From an uncultured Sphingomonadaceae bacterium (GTDB lineage: Bacteria; Pseudomonadota; Alphaproteobacteria; Sphingomonadales; Sphingomonadaceae), in contig CANMQE010000007.1 of the NCBI GenBank assembly GCA_947499975.1, positions 1-39,127 on the forward strand: a stretch of 39,127 bases of DNA. Reading direction: 5' to 3'. The notes below the pieces were generated by a model. That model was given only the letters and a program-made list of their open reading frames with translations. It was not told the origin of the DNA and ran no database searches. Each line of letters opens with the position of its first letter. The stretch's first letter is position 1. Shown here piece after piece: positions 22,043-30,522 of this stretch. Both the position numbers and the translations under genes were made by a program.

Positions 22043-22649
22043 CTGCCGGGCGAACCCATTTTTCCAGTTCGGTTGCCACGGCGTCTGCGGATTCCTCCAC
22101 CGGGATCAGCGCCAGCGGCTTGCCTTCGCGATCCACCAGATAGCCCGCGTTGGAATGATCCATCATGTAATCCGTCTCGGCATTTTCATCGAGCTTGGAA
22201 TAATAGACGAAAAAGGACGATGCCGCCGCCTCGATCTGCTCGGGCGTGCCGGAGAGGCCGATCAGCTTCTCGGAAAAAGCATCGGCATATTCGCCCACCT
22301 TTGCAGGCGTGTCGCGCGCGGGATCGACGGTGATGAAAATCGGCTGCACATCGTCTGCCAGTTCCGGATTGGCCTCAGCAAAGTTACGATAGCCTGCCAT
22401 CATCCGCGTCATGTCGAAGGGGCAGACATCGGGACAATAGGTGTAGCCGAAGTAGATCAGCTGGTATTCGCCGGCGAAATCCGTGTTTCTCACTTGCTCG
22501 CCGTTTTCGTCGATAAGGTCGAATTCGCCGGTCAGCGCACTGCCATAAAGCGGTGCTTCAGCCACGGGGGGCTGATCCGCGCCGCCATCGCAAGCGGCCA
22601 GAAGCAGGGAGAAACAAAGGGCGGATAGGGCTGAAGCACGTGCTGACAT
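22035..22649 (-). CDS. SCO1/SenC family copper chaperone (lipoprotein)
   Basis: 204 residues from ATG 22649. A lipobox with Cys20 (LLLAAC) marks outer leaflet anchoring of the inner membrane. The thioredoxin-like domain has YFGYTYCPDVCPFDMTRM, with Cys72 and Cys76, and the Cu ligand His in YMMDHSNAGYLVD. The family delivers Cu to the CuA site of cytochrome c oxidase and acts in redox sensing. It is a chromosomal gene outside the copper island and faces the ankyrin gene divergently across about 97 bases. Confidence 0.92.
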   Translation of the reverse strand: MSARASALSALCFSLLLAACDGGADQPPVAEAPLYGSALTGEFDLIDENGEQVRNTDFAGEYQLIYFGYTYCPDVCPFDMTRMMAGYRNFAEANPELADDVQPIFITVDPARDTPAKVGEYADAFSEKLIGLSGTPEQIEAAASSFFVYYSKLDENAETDYMMDHSNAGYLVDREGKPLALIPVEESADAVATELEKWVRPADG

Positions 22650-22746
22650 GACGCGGCGTTCATGCTCTGCTAACGCGCAACAGGCAAGCACAGTCCGGCA
22701 GCAACGCGGGGCTTTGCGCACAATTTTTGCAACAGGAGAAAAGGCC

Positions 22747-23367
22747 GTGGCTCGCGCCCCCTTTCGATCTTTCGTAATCGCAGCGGCAGCACTCGCCGCA
22801 TTCATCACGGCAGTTCCTGCCGGTGCCCAGCTCTATTCGGACGGATACAAGTTCCTCCAGGCGGTGAAGGACCGCGAGGGCACCGACGCAACCGAGATGC
22901 TGGCCCAGCCGGGCACCACCGTGGTGAATTCCCGCGATGTCAGCAGCGGGGAAACCGGGCTGCACATCACCGTTGACCGGCGCGACCTGACGTGGACCAA
23001 GTTTCTGCTGCAGGAAGGCGCCAATCCCAATATCGCGGATAATCGCGGCCGCACGCCGCTGATCGCGGCAGCGGAAATCAACTTCATCGAAGGGGTGGAG
23101 GCGCTGATCGACGCAGGCGCGCGGGTGGATACCGGCAATCAGACCGGCGAGACTCCGCTGATCGCTGCCGTCCATGCCCGCAATATCGAGCTGATCGAGG
23201 TGCTGGTTAAAGCAGGGGCCGATCCTGACAGGGCCGACAATGCCGGCCGTACCGCGCGCGATTATGCCGGCATGCCCGGCGTTTCGGGCCGCGTGATGAA
23301 CGCCATCGAAAGCAGCGAGGCCGAGGCGGACGACAGTTCCGACCGCATCTACGGGCCGGTGTTCTGA
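22747..23367 (+). CDS. Ankyrin repeat protein, periplasmic
   Basis: 206 residues from GTG 22747, with AGGAGAAAAGG just before it; an earlier start would overlap the SCO start. A signal peptide (FRSFVIAAAALAAFITAVPAGA) is followed by four ankyrin units, recognised by NIADNRGRTPLIAAAEINFIEGVEALIDAGA and GNQTGETPLIAAVHARNIELIEVLVKAGA, with the final DNAGRTARDYA. A protein-interaction role in the periplasm is likely, but no partner can be named. The stop overlaps the COQ9 start as TGATG. Confidence 0.85.
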   Translation: MARAPFRSFVIAAAALAAFITAVPAGAQLYSDGYKFLQAVKDREGTDATEMLAQPGTTVVNSRDVSSGETGLHITVDRRDLTWTKFLLQEGANPNIADNRGRTPLIAAAEINFIEGVEALIDAGARVDTGNQTGETPLIAAVHARNIELIEVLVKAGADPDRADNAGRTARDYAGMPGVSGRVMNAIESSEAEADDSSDRIYGPVF

Positions 23368-24032
23368 TGGCCGATGTCGATCTGAAAGATGCCACGCTGG
23401 ATGAATTGCGCGTGGCGCTGGCGCCCGAAATCGCCGTTGCCGCGATGTTCGATGGCTGGACGGACGCGGCGCTGGTTTCCGCTGCCGAGATTTCCGGTGT
23501 CGATCCCGCGGTGGCGCGCCTCGCCTACAAGGGCGGCGCGATGGACATGATCGATGGCTGGGTGGCTTCGGTAGACGCGAAGATGGAAGCCGAATTTGCC
23601 GACGGGCGGCTGGACAACATGCCGATCCGTGAGAAGATCCGCACGCTGGTGTGGTTCCGGCTGGAAGCGATTTCGGGCCTGGAGGAATCGCTTCGCCGCG
23701 CAACGGCTGTGCAGGCAATGCCGCAGAACGTGGCCCGCGCGCTGAAGCAGGGCTGGTCCAGTGCGGACAAGATGTGGCGGCTGGCCGGTGATACGGCGAC
23801 GGATTACAACCACTATACGAAGCGCGCCACGCTTGGCACGATCTATGGCGCCACGCTGGCAGTGTTCGTGGATGACGAGAGCGATGGCAAGGCGGAGACC
23901 GCCGCCTTTCTCGATCGCCGGATCGAAGACGTGATGAAGTTCGAAAAGGCCAAGGCGCAGTTCCTGGGCAAGGATCGTGAAAGCTTCGATGTGGCTCGCT
24001 TCCTGGGAAGGCTTCGTTACCCGCAGAAGTGA
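23367..24032 (+). CDS. COQ9 family ubiquinone biosynthesis protein
   Basis: 221 residues. Contains the COQ9-type helical core: LAPEIAVAAMFDGWTDAALVSAAEISGV at the N-terminus (a TetR-like helical pattern), REKIRTLVWFRLEAI in the middle, and SSADKMWRLAGDTATDYNHYTKRATLGTIYGATLAVFVDDES near the lipid-binding end. It is needed for ubiquinone synthesis, probably by lifting the quinone precursor to Coq7-type hydroxylase. It is coupled to the ankyrin gene by TGATG. Confidence 0.93.
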   Translation: MADVDLKDATLDELRVALAPEIAVAAMFDGWTDAALVSAAEISGVDPAVARLAYKGGAMDMIDGWVASVDAKMEAEFADGRLDNMPIREKIRTLVWFRLEAISGLEESLRRATAVQAMPQNVARALKQGWSSADKMWRLAGDTATDYNHYTKRATLGTIYGATLAVFVDDESDGKAETAAFLDRRIEDVMKFEKAKAQFLGKDRESFDVARFLGRLRYPQK

Positions 24033-24054
24033 CGCCTCGCTGAATCAATTTTCT

Positions 24055-24073
24055 ATTGCGAAGCAGTTGCAAT
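24055..24073 (+). promoter_or_regulatory. Candidate Fur box upstream of feoAB
   Basis: ATTGC and GCAAT half-sites separated by nine bases form a 19-base inverted repeat, about 30 bases before the feoA start. Sphingomonad and other alphaproteobacterial Fur sites often have TTGC..GCAA half-sites, and Feo systems are usually iron repressed. Evidence is one site by eye. Confidence 0.45.
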
Positions 24074-24102
24074 TAGTCCGCCGCTCTGGCACCGGCTGCT
24101 GT

Positions 24103-24354
24103 GTGGAAAACGACCTGACTCTCGACAGGCTCGCCCCTCTGGAGCGCGCCGAAATCACCCGCGTCGACTGGAGCGTACTTGCCCCAGACGAGGGCAAGCG
24201 CCTGCGCGCCATGGGCATCGATGAAGGTGCCCGCATTGCCATTGCCCATCGCGGTATCTTCATGGGATCCGATCCGATTGCACTGATGGTGGGCCGCATG
24301 ACAGTGGCCGTTCGCCGCGTGCACGCGCGGGCCATGTGGGTGAAACTGATATGA
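24103..24354 (+). CDS. feoA: FeoA ferrous iron transport accessory protein
   Basis: 83 residues from GTG 24103, a start chosen by alignment with FeoA length; the ribosome site is weak. The SH3-like fold is seen in LDRLAPLERAEITRVDWS, GKRLRAMGIDEGARIAIAHRGIFMGSDPIALMVGRMTVAVRRVHARAMWV. FeoA binds to FeoB and modulates its GTPase. The stop overlaps the feoB start (ATGA). No feoC is seen. Confidence 0.87.
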   Translation: MENDLTLDRLAPLERAEITRVDWSVLAPDEGKRLRAMGIDEGARIAIAHRGIFMGSDPIALMVGRMTVAVRRVHARAMWVKLI

Positions 24355-26198
24355 GCAGACTTCGCACTGCCGCGCTGGTCGGCAATCCCAATGCGGGCAA
24401 GAGCGCGCTTTTCAATGCCTTGACCGGTGCGCGCCAGAAGATCGCCAACTATCCCGGTGTTACCGTGGAGCGCAAAGCAGGGCGAATGTTCCTGCCGTCG
24501 GGCGAACCTGTCGAACTGATCGACCTTCCCGGTTCCTATTCCCTCGATGCGGCAAGCCCGGACGAGGAAGTGACGCGGCAGGTGGTGGAGGGCGAGTTTC
24601 CCGGCGAAGCCGCGCCAGATGTGCTGGTGGTGGTGCTGGATGCCGCCAATCTCGAACAGCACCTCGTGTTCGCGCAGGAATTGATCGCGCTGGGCCGCCC
24701 CACCGTCATCGCGCTCAACATGGTCGACCTGGCGGAGCGGGACGGCCTTGCCCTTGATCCCGATGCTCTGGCTGCTTCCCTTGGCGTGCCGGTGGTGTCC
24801 ACCGTTGCCGTTCGGAAGCGCGGTCTGGATGCGTTGGTGGAAGCCGTGGCCGAGGCCGAGACGCAGGACATGTCCACCCGTCACGAAGTCGCCGGACAGA
24901 CGCTGCCGGAACGCCGCCTTGCCGCGCGCAACATGGCCAAGGGCGCAATCCTTTCGCAAAGCAGCACGCATCGCCTGCACGCCAGCCTCGACAAGGTGCT
25001 GCTCCACCCGTGGCTCGGCCCGCCGATCCTGTTCGCCCTGCTGTTCGTCATCTTCCAGGCCGTGTTCGCCTGGGCCACCCCTTTTGCAGACGCGCTGGAC
25101 GGTGCCATCACCGGGCTGATCGGCCTGGTGGAAGGCGCGGTGCCTGCCGGCATCGTGCGCGATTTCATTACCGAAGGCGTGCTGACGGGCGTCGGTTCTG
25201 TCGTCGTGTTCCTGCCGCAGATCGTGATCCTTTTCGCCTTCATCCTGGCGATGGAGCAATCGGGCTACATGGCGCGCGCGGCTTTCATCATGGACAGGCT
25301 GATGGCCTATGTCGGCCTGTCGGGCCGCAGCTTCATTCCGCTCCTCTCCAGCTTTGCCTGTGCCATTCCCGGTATCATGGCGACACGCGCCATCGCCGAT
25401 CCGAAAGACCGGTTGACCACCATTCTGGTCGCCCCTCTGATGACCTGTTCGGCGCGCCTGCCGGTCTATGCCGTGATCATCGCTGCCTTCATCCCCTCCA
25501 CCACCGTGGGGCCGGGCATCGGACTTCAGGGTCTGGTGCTCTTCGCGCTTTATATCGCGGGTATCGTGGGGGCCATGGTGGTGGCGCTGGTGCTGCGCAA
25601 CACGGTGACGAAGGGCGGCGCAAGCGGCTTCATCATGGAACTGCCGCGCTACCAGATGCCGCCGGTTCGCGACTTGCTGATCGGGCTGTGGCAGCGCGCG
25701 TGGGTATTCCTGCGGCGCGCGGGCACGATCATCTTTGCCGCCACGATCGCGTTGTGGATACTGCTGAGCTTTCCCAAGGCCGATCCGGGAGAGAGCCAGC
25801 TCGATGCCAGCATCGCGGGCCACGTGGCCAATGGCCTGCACGTCGTGATGGAGCCGATCGGCTTCAACCGCGAGATCAGCCTTGCCCTCATCCCCGCCAT
25901 GGCCGCGCGCGAAGTGGCCGTTTCCGCTCTCGCGACGACTTATGCCGTGGAAGGCGCCGACGGGGAAGAGGAGGCGCAGGGCCTGATCCCTCGCCTGCAG
26001 GCTGGCTGGACACTTCCTACCGCGCTGGCCTTCCTTGCCTGGTTCGTCTTCGCGCCGCAGTGCATCTCCACCATCGCTGTGGCAAAGCGGGAGACGAACG
26101 GCTGGAAATGGCCCATCGTCATGGTGGTCTACCTCTTCGCGCTGGCTTATGTTTTTGCCGGCATCACCTATTGGAGCGCCGTGGGGCTGGGCCTTTAG
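24351..26198 (+). CDS. feoB: FeoB ferrous iron transporter
   Basis: 615 residues, somewhat shorter than E. coli FeoB. The N-terminal G domain has GNPNAGKS (G11-S18), the G3 box DLPG, and the G4 box NMVD. The membrane part has the two homologous gate regions with Cys: SSFACAIPGIMATR and APLMTCSARLPVYAVIIAAF, the core of the ion path. The C-terminus has ALAFLAWFVFAPQCISTIAVAKRETNGWKW. It imports Fe2+ across the inner membrane. It is translated with feoA by a four-base overlap and probably under Fur control. Confidence 0.97.
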   Translation: MSRLRTAALVGNPNAGKSALFNALTGARQKIANYPGVTVERKAGRMFLPSGEPVELIDLPGSYSLDAASPDEEVTRQVVEGEFPGEAAPDVLVVVLDAANLEQHLVFAQELIALGRPTVIALNMVDLAERDGLALDPDALAASLGVPVVSTVAVRKRGLDALVEAVAEAETQDMSTRHEVAGQTLPERRLAARNMAKGAILSQSSTHRLHASLDKVLLHPWLGPPILFALLFVIFQAVFAWATPFADALDGAITGLIGLVEGAVPAGIVRDFITEGVLTGVGSVVVFLPQIVILFAFILAMEQSGYMARAAFIMDRLMAYVGLSGRSFIPLLSSFACAIPGIMATRAIADPKDRLTTILVAPLMTCSARLPVYAVIIAAFIPSTTVGPGIGLQGLVLFALYIAGIVGAMVVALVLRNTVTKGGASGFIMELPRYQMPPVRDLLIGLWQRAWVFLRRAGTIIFAATIALWILLSFPKADPGESQLDASIAGHVANGLHVVMEPIGFNREISLALIPAMAAREVAVSALATTYAVEGADGEEEAQGLIPRLQAGWTLPTALAFLAWFVFAPQCISTIAVAKRETNGWKWPIVMVVYLFALAYVFAGITYWSAVGLGL

Positions 26199-26288
26199 GA
26201 TTCGATCTGGGGAATATGCCGCCTCCGGGTAGCGACTCGCCCTGCCGGTCGCTAAGCCCGTTGGCCAAGCAACCAGAGGAATCATGAA

Positions 26289-26819
26289 ATGGCGGGTAGT
26301 CTCAACAAGGTGATGCTGATCGGCAATCTGGGTCAGGACCCGGAAGTCCGCAGCTTCCAGAACGGCGGGAAGGTGTGCAACCTGCGCATCGCCACCAGCG
26401 AGACGTGGAAGGACAAGGAAGGCCAGCGGCAGGAACGTACCGAGTGGCACACCGTGGCGATCTTCTCCGAAGGCCTGGTCCGCGTTTGCGAGAATTACCT
26501 GAAGAAGGGCTCCAAGGTCTATATCGAGGGCAGCCTGCAAACCCGCAAATGGCAGGACCAGAACGGCCAGGATCGCTATTCCACCGAAGTGGTGCTGCGC
26601 GGCTTCAACGGCACGCTGGTGATGCTGGACGGTCGCGGTGAAGGCGGCGGCGGCGGTGGCGGCAGCTTCGGCGGCGGCCAGCGCAGCGGCGGCGGTTCCG
26701 GTGGCGGCTATGGCGGCGGCGGCGCGGCAGGCGGCTTTGGCGGCGGCAACCAGGGCGGCGGACAGTCTTCCGGCGGCGGTTCCAATTACGACGATCTGGA
26801 CGACGATATTCCGTTCTGA
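26289..26819 (+). CDS. ssb: Single-stranded DNA-binding protein
   Basis: 176 residues. OB-fold start [28 protein letters not shown] and [20 protein letters not shown] are standard. The linker is an extended Gly-rich tract with many GGG repeats, and the C-terminus DDLDDDIPF is the acidic tip that binds partner proteins. The gene ends at a strong bidirectional terminator shared with hslU. Confidence 0.97.
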   Translation: MAGSLNKVMLIGNLGQDPEVRSFQNGGKVCNLRIATSETWKDKEGQRQERTEWHTVAIFSEGLVRVCENYLKKGSKVYIEGSLQTRKWQDQNGQDRYSTEVVLRGFNGTLVMLDGRGEGGGGGGGSFGGGQRSGGGSGGGYGGGGAAGGFGGGNQGGGQSSGGGSNYDDLDDDIPF

Positions 26820-26841
26820 GGGCGAAACACCCTCGAACACG

Positions 26842-26877
26842 AAAAAGCCCCGGCGGATCGCTCCGCCGGGGCTTTTT
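26842..26877. terminator. Strong bidirectional intrinsic terminator (ssb/hslU)
   Basis: A perfect 16-base inverted repeat, AAAAAGCCCCGGCGGA and its complement, with a four-base loop TCGC. It has A5 on one side and T5 on the other, so it can end both the rightward ssb and the leftward hslVU transcripts. Confidence 0.93.
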
Positions 26878-26911
26878 CATATGACCGCCTGCGAGGCAGG
26901 CGCTGCGCTGG

Positions 26912-28210
26912 TTACAGCACGTATTTCGAAAGATCGGTATCCGCTGCCAGATCGCTCAGCTTCTCTCGCACGTAGTTGGCATCCACCGTCACGCTCTGGC
27001 CCGACATTTCCTCGGCCTCGAAGCTCAGTTCCTCGAACAGCTTTTCCATCACCGTCTGCAGGCGGCGGGCACCGATGTTCTCGACGCCTTCGTTCACCTG
27101 CGCTGCCAGGCGGGCAACCTCGGCCACGGCATCCTCGGTCATGTCGACCTCCAGCTTTTCCGTACCCAACAGGGCCTTGTACTGGCTGACTAAGTTAGCG
27201 CGGGTTTCGGACAGGATGCGTACGAAATCTTCCTCGGTGAGGCTGCGCAGTTCGACGCGGATGGGCAGGCGGCCCTGCAATTCGGGCAGCATGTCCGAAG
27301 GCTTGGCCACGTGGAACGCGCCGCTAGCGATGAACAATACGTGGTCCGTCTTCATCGGGCCATACTTCGTGGCGACGGTGGTGCCTTCGATCAGCGGCAG
27401 CAGATCGCGCTGCACCCCTTCGCGGGAGACGGAGCCCCCGCGCACGTCGGATACGGCGATCTTGTCCACTTCATCCAGGAAGACAATGCCGTTCGTTTCC
27501 GCGTTCTGCAGGGCGACGCGGGCCACGTCGTCCTGGTCCATGCGCTTCTCGGCTTCCTCGTCCACCAGCTTGTCCCACGCCTCGGGCACCTTCAGCTTGC
27601 GCTTCTTCTTGGGCGGGCCGCCGAAGGCCTTGCCCATCATGTCCGACAGGTTGATCATGGTGGCACCGCCGCCCATGCCGGGAATGTCCATCTGCATCCC
27701 GCCCTGTTCGGCAACTTCGATTTCCACCTCGGTATCGTTCATCGAATTGTCGGTGATGCGCTGGCGGAAGCTCTGCCGGGTCGCCTCGCTGGCGCTGGCA
27801 CCTACCAGCGCATCCAGCAGGCGATCCATCGCCGCCTCGCTGGCGGCTTCGCGCACGGAATCGCGGCGACGTTCCTTCTCCAGGCGAATCGCTTCTTCCA
27901 CCAGATCACGGGCGATCTGTTCCACGTCGCGGCCGACATAGCCGACCTCGGTGAACTTGGTGGCTTCCACCTTCACGAAAGGCGCCTCGGCCAGCCTGGC
28001 GAGGCGGCGGCTGATCTCGGTCTTGCCGCAGCCGGTGGGACCGATCATCAGGATATTTTTCGGCGTAACCTCGTCACGCAGATCGGGGTGGAGCCGCTGG
28101 CGACGCCAGCGATTGCGCAGTGCCACGGCCACGGCGCGCTTGGCTTCCTTCTGGCCGATGATGTGTTCGTCAAGAGCGGCGACAATCGCCTTAGGTGTCA
28201 GGTTTTCCAT
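26912..28210 (-). CDS. hslU: HslU ATPase subunit of HslUV protease
   Basis: 432 residues, the family's length. AAA+ motifs are complete: [24 protein letters not shown], Walker A GPTGCGKT (57-64), the pore loop GYVGRDVE, Walker [12 protein letters not shown] and sensor/arginine regions in [29 protein letters not shown]. The C-terminal TDLSKYVL inserts into HslV. It unfolds substrates for HslV. It starts eight bases after hslV stop. Confidence 0.97.
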   Translation of the reverse strand: MENLTPKAIVAALDEHIIGQKEAKRAVAVALRNRWRRQRLHPDLRDEVTPKNILMIGPTGCGKTEISRRLARLAEAPFVKVEATKFTEVGYVGRDVEQIARDLVEEAIRLEKERRRDSVREAASEAAMDRLLDALVGASASEATRQSFRQRITDNSMNDTEVEIEVAEQGGMQMDIPGMGGGATMINLSDMMGKAFGGPPKKKRKLKVPEAWDKLVDEEAEKRMDQDDVARVALQNAETNGIVFLDEVDKIAVSDVRGGSVSREGVQRDLLPLIEGTTVATKYGPMKTDHVLFIASGAFHVAKPSDMLPELQGRLPIRVELRSLTEEDFVRILSETRANLVSQYKALLGTEKLEVDMTEDAVAEVARLAAQVNEGVENIGARRLQTVMEKLFEELSFEAEEMSGQSVTVDANYVREKLSDLAADTDLSKYVL

Positions 28211-28218
28211 GAAATCTC

Positions 28219-28779
28219 TCAGACCCGTTCCAGGGTCACGTTGCCATTGGTGAAGACGCAGATATCGGCTGCGACCTGCATCGCCTTGGTGGCGATGGTT
28301 TCGGCGTTATCCTCGTAATGCGCGATCGCGCGGGCGGCGGCGAGGGCATAGTTGCCGCCGGATCCGATCGCGGCGATGCCGCCTTCTGGCTCCAGCACGT
28401 CGCCATTGCCGGTCAGCACAAGCAATATGTCCTTGTCGGCAACGATCATCAGCGCTTCCAGATTGCGCAGGTACTTGTCCGTGCGCCAGTCCTTCGCCAG
28501 TTCGACAGCGGCGCGCAGCAGCTGGCCGCTATATTGCTCCAGCTTGCGTTCCAGCCGTTCGAAAAGGGTGAAGGCATCGGCGGTGGCTCCGGCAAAGCCT
28601 GCCACCACGTTGCCGTTCTCGCCAATGCGCCGCACCTTGCGGGCATTGGGCTTCATCACCGTGTTGCCCATGGAAACCTGTCCATCGCCCGCGATAACGG
28701 TGTTCTCACCGCGTTTCACGCCGATGATGGTAGTGCCATGCCACTGGGTCAGGCCGTGGCTCGCCTTATCTTCGCTCAT
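28219..28779 (-). CDS. hslV: HslV protease subunit
   Basis: 186 residues from ATG 28779; ATG 28788 three codons upstream is also possible. The mature enzyme starts at the catalytic Thr after the propeptide: the segment QWHG is followed by [21 protein letters not shown]. Asp and Lys of the proteasome fold are seen in [24 protein letters not shown]. The N-terminal propeptide of about 16 residues is longer than the single Met of E. coli but normal for alphaproteobacteria. Confidence 0.95.
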   Translation of the reverse strand: MSEDKASHGLTQWHGTTIIGVKRGENTVIAGDGQVSMGNTVMKPNARKVRRIGENGNVVAGFAGATADAFTLFERLERKLEQYSGQLLRAAVELAKDWRTDKYLRNLEALMIVADKDILLVLTGNGDVLEPEGGIAAIGSGGNYALAAARAIAHYEDNAETIATKAMQVAADICVFTNGNVTLERV

Positions 28780-28827
28780 GCTGGGCATATGGGCGAGGGC
28801 CCTCCCAGCTTCAAGCGAAGCCGCGCT

Positions 28828-29283
28828 TTATGGGCCTCTGCCAGCCGGTGCGCCGGTGCCCACCGTGCCGATATTGCCGAACAGGTCTTCCAGGAAGCCG
28901 CGCTCACGGCCCAGGGTCGGCGTTTCGTCACTGTCGGGATCGATACGTGCGACCTGTTCCATACCGCTGCGATCGGTGGAGATCACATTGCCCGCCTCGT
29001 CGAAATACACGGCGAGGACGGAGTGGTTCTCGATACGGGGCTGGCGGAAGGGCGATTGTTCGGTGCGGCTGGAAACGTAATACCACACCGGGTCGCCGAA
29101 CTGGCTCGTCATTGTGGGCTGGCCCAGCGTGCCACGAACGGATTGCTGGTTATCGATGCCCGGCTGGACGGAGGCGATCAGCGTCTCGTCATTGATGTAA
29201 CCACGGTGGTTCGTGATCGAGGAGCAGCCGACCAGCACCATTCCCAGTGCGGCAACAGCGCCAGCTCGCGCAATCAATCCCAT
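28828..29283 (-). CDS. bamE: Outer membrane assembly lipoprotein BamE
   Basis: 151 residues. Lipobox LVGC with Cys20. The SmpA/OmlA fold is seen in RGYINDETLIASVQPGIDNQQSVRGTLGQPTMTSQFGDPVWYYVSSR and AVYFDEAGNVI. BamE supports the BamABCD machine. The C-terminal PTLGRERGFLEDLFGNIGTVGTGAP extension is typical of alphaproteobacterial members. Divergent from the next gene. Confidence 0.9.
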   Translation of the reverse strand: MGLIARAGAVAALGMVLVGCSSITNHRGYINDETLIASVQPGIDNQQSVRGTLGQPTMTSQFGDPVWYYVSSRTEQSPFRQPRIENHSVLAVYFDEAGNVISTDRSGMEQVARIDPDSDETPTLGRERGFLEDLFGNIGTVGTGAPAGRGP

Positions 29284-29467
29284 CGAAAAATCCTTCTTGC
29301 CATCAATACCGGCCCCATGCGGGTTTGCGAAGTGCCGCTTTGCGAGAACCGCGCCCCGCTCCTATATGCGGGGGGAAGCCTTAGGGCAGCGCGCGCACCT
29401 GTGCAACGTAGGAGCGCAATTGCCGTCGCTGCTTTGAACAACCGCTTAATGAAAGGCCATCGCCACC

Positions 29468-29986
29468 ATGTCATTCATCACCCGCTTCCTTGGCATAGGC
29501 AGGGATCCGCGCGATGCCTTGCGCCCCCTGTGGCACTCCGTCGTCGCTACCAGCCGGGAATCGCAATGGTACGAAGAGTGCGAGGCGCAGGACACTGTGG
29601 ACGGGCGCTTCGACATGATCACCCTTGTGCTTTGCCTGGTGCTGATGCGGATGGAAAACAGCCAGGAGCTGGCACCCAGCACCGGCCCGCTGACGGAGCT
29701 GTTCGTGGAAGACATGGATCGCCAGCTGCGCGACAGCGGCGTGGGAGACCTGATGGTGGGCAAGACCATGGGCAAGCTGATGAGCGCGCTGGGCGGCCGC
29801 CTGGGCAGCCTGCGCGCCGCGCTGGGCAAGCCGGACGACACCGCTCTCGCGGCCGTGCTGGATCGCAACATGCGGGTGGATGGCGAGGGGCTGCCGCTGG
29901 CTCTGGCCGCGCGCACCCGCGAACTCTACACTGCCTTGCAGGCGCAGGACGATGCTGCCCTGCTGGAAGGACGTTTGCGCCCATGA
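29468..29986 (+). CDS. Ubiquinol-cytochrome c chaperone (CBP3-like)
   Basis: 172 residues. The helical domain matches the Ubiq_cyt_C_chap family: ALRPLWHSVVATSRESQWYEECEAQDTVDGRFDMITLVLCLVLMRME and LTELFVEDMDRQLRDSGVGDLMVGKTMGKLM. It assists assembly of cytochrome b in the bc1 complex. Overlaps the DUF177 start by four bases (ATGA), an arrangement known in other alphaproteobacteria. Confidence 0.9.
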   Translation: MSFITRFLGIGRDPRDALRPLWHSVVATSRESQWYEECEAQDTVDGRFDMITLVLCLVLMRMENSQELAPSTGPLTELFVEDMDRQLRDSGVGDLMVGKTMGKLMSALGGRLGSLRAALGKPDDTALAAVLDRNMRVDGEGLPLALAARTRELYTALQAQDDAALLEGRLRP

Positions 29987-30522
29987 CACCCCAAAGCGAT
30001 ACGACCGCGCCGGAAATCACCCGCATGATCGATCTGCGCTCCATCACCGCCGAACCTGTATCGGTGGTGCCAAACGAGAAAGAGCGCGCGGCGCTGGCCA
30101 GGCGGTTCGACCTCGTCTCGGTAAATAAGCTGGAGGCGCGGGTGTTCCTGAGCGTGGAGGGCGCAGAGGTGAGCGCAGAGGGCACTCTGACAGCGGCAAT
30201 CGTGCAAAGCTGCGCGGTTTCCGGTGAAGATCTTGCGACCACGATCGACGAGCCGCTGGCATTGCGCTTCGTGCCGGAGGAGGAGTGGGCCGAAGAGGAT
30301 GTCGAGGAAGTGGAACTGACCGAGGACGATCTCGACGCGATTCCCTATGCGGGCACCGCTTTCGACCTGGGAGAGGCGGTGGCGCAGAGCCTCGGTCTTG
30401 CCATCGACCCCTATGCCACGGGCGCGGAGGCGGACGAGGCCCGCCGACGTCACGGGATGGTGGAAGAAGGCGAGGCCGACGGGCCGCTGGCAGAAGCGCT
30501 CAGGAACTTGAAAGGCAGCTAG
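29983..30522 (+). CDS. DUF177 (YceD-like) protein
   Basis: 179 residues from ATG 29983, coupled to the chaperone gene. The conserved core is QSCAVSGEDLATTIDEPLALRF, followed by the acidic block EEEWAEEDVEEVELTEDDLDAIPY and the FDLGEAVAQSLGLAIDPY motif. YceD-like proteins are linked to 23S rRNA processing and usually precede rpmF/plsX; here the gene ends head-on against the next one instead. Its stop TAG overlaps the opposite stop in CTAG (30519-30522). Confidence 0.92.
   Translation: MTPQSDTTAPEITRMIDLRSITAEPVSVVPNEKERAALARRFDLVSVNKLEARVFLSVEGAEVSAEGTLTAAIVQSCAVSGEDLATTIDEPLALRFVPEEEWAEEDVEEVELTEDDLDAIPYAGTAFDLGEAVAQSLGLAIDPYATGAEADEARRRHGMVEEGEADGPLAEALRNLKGS

Noticed and set aside
26226..26255. 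Hairpin TAGCGAC/GTCGCTA between feoB and ssb as a terminator
   Set aside because: Seven-pair stem but no T-run after it and a loop of 11; not enough to call a terminator.
24045..26840. A 931-residue open frame on the minus strand antisense to feoA, feoB and ssb
   Set aside because: Its translation is low-complexity His/Arg/Ala/Gly text with no domain, and it mirrors three well-conserved plus-strand genes. Long antisense frames are common in high-GC DNA.
27420..27436. GAGACGGAG near 27,426 as a second copy of the tRNA 3' end
   Set aside because: Only about nine bases match, inside the hslU coding sequence and on the wrong side of the integrase.
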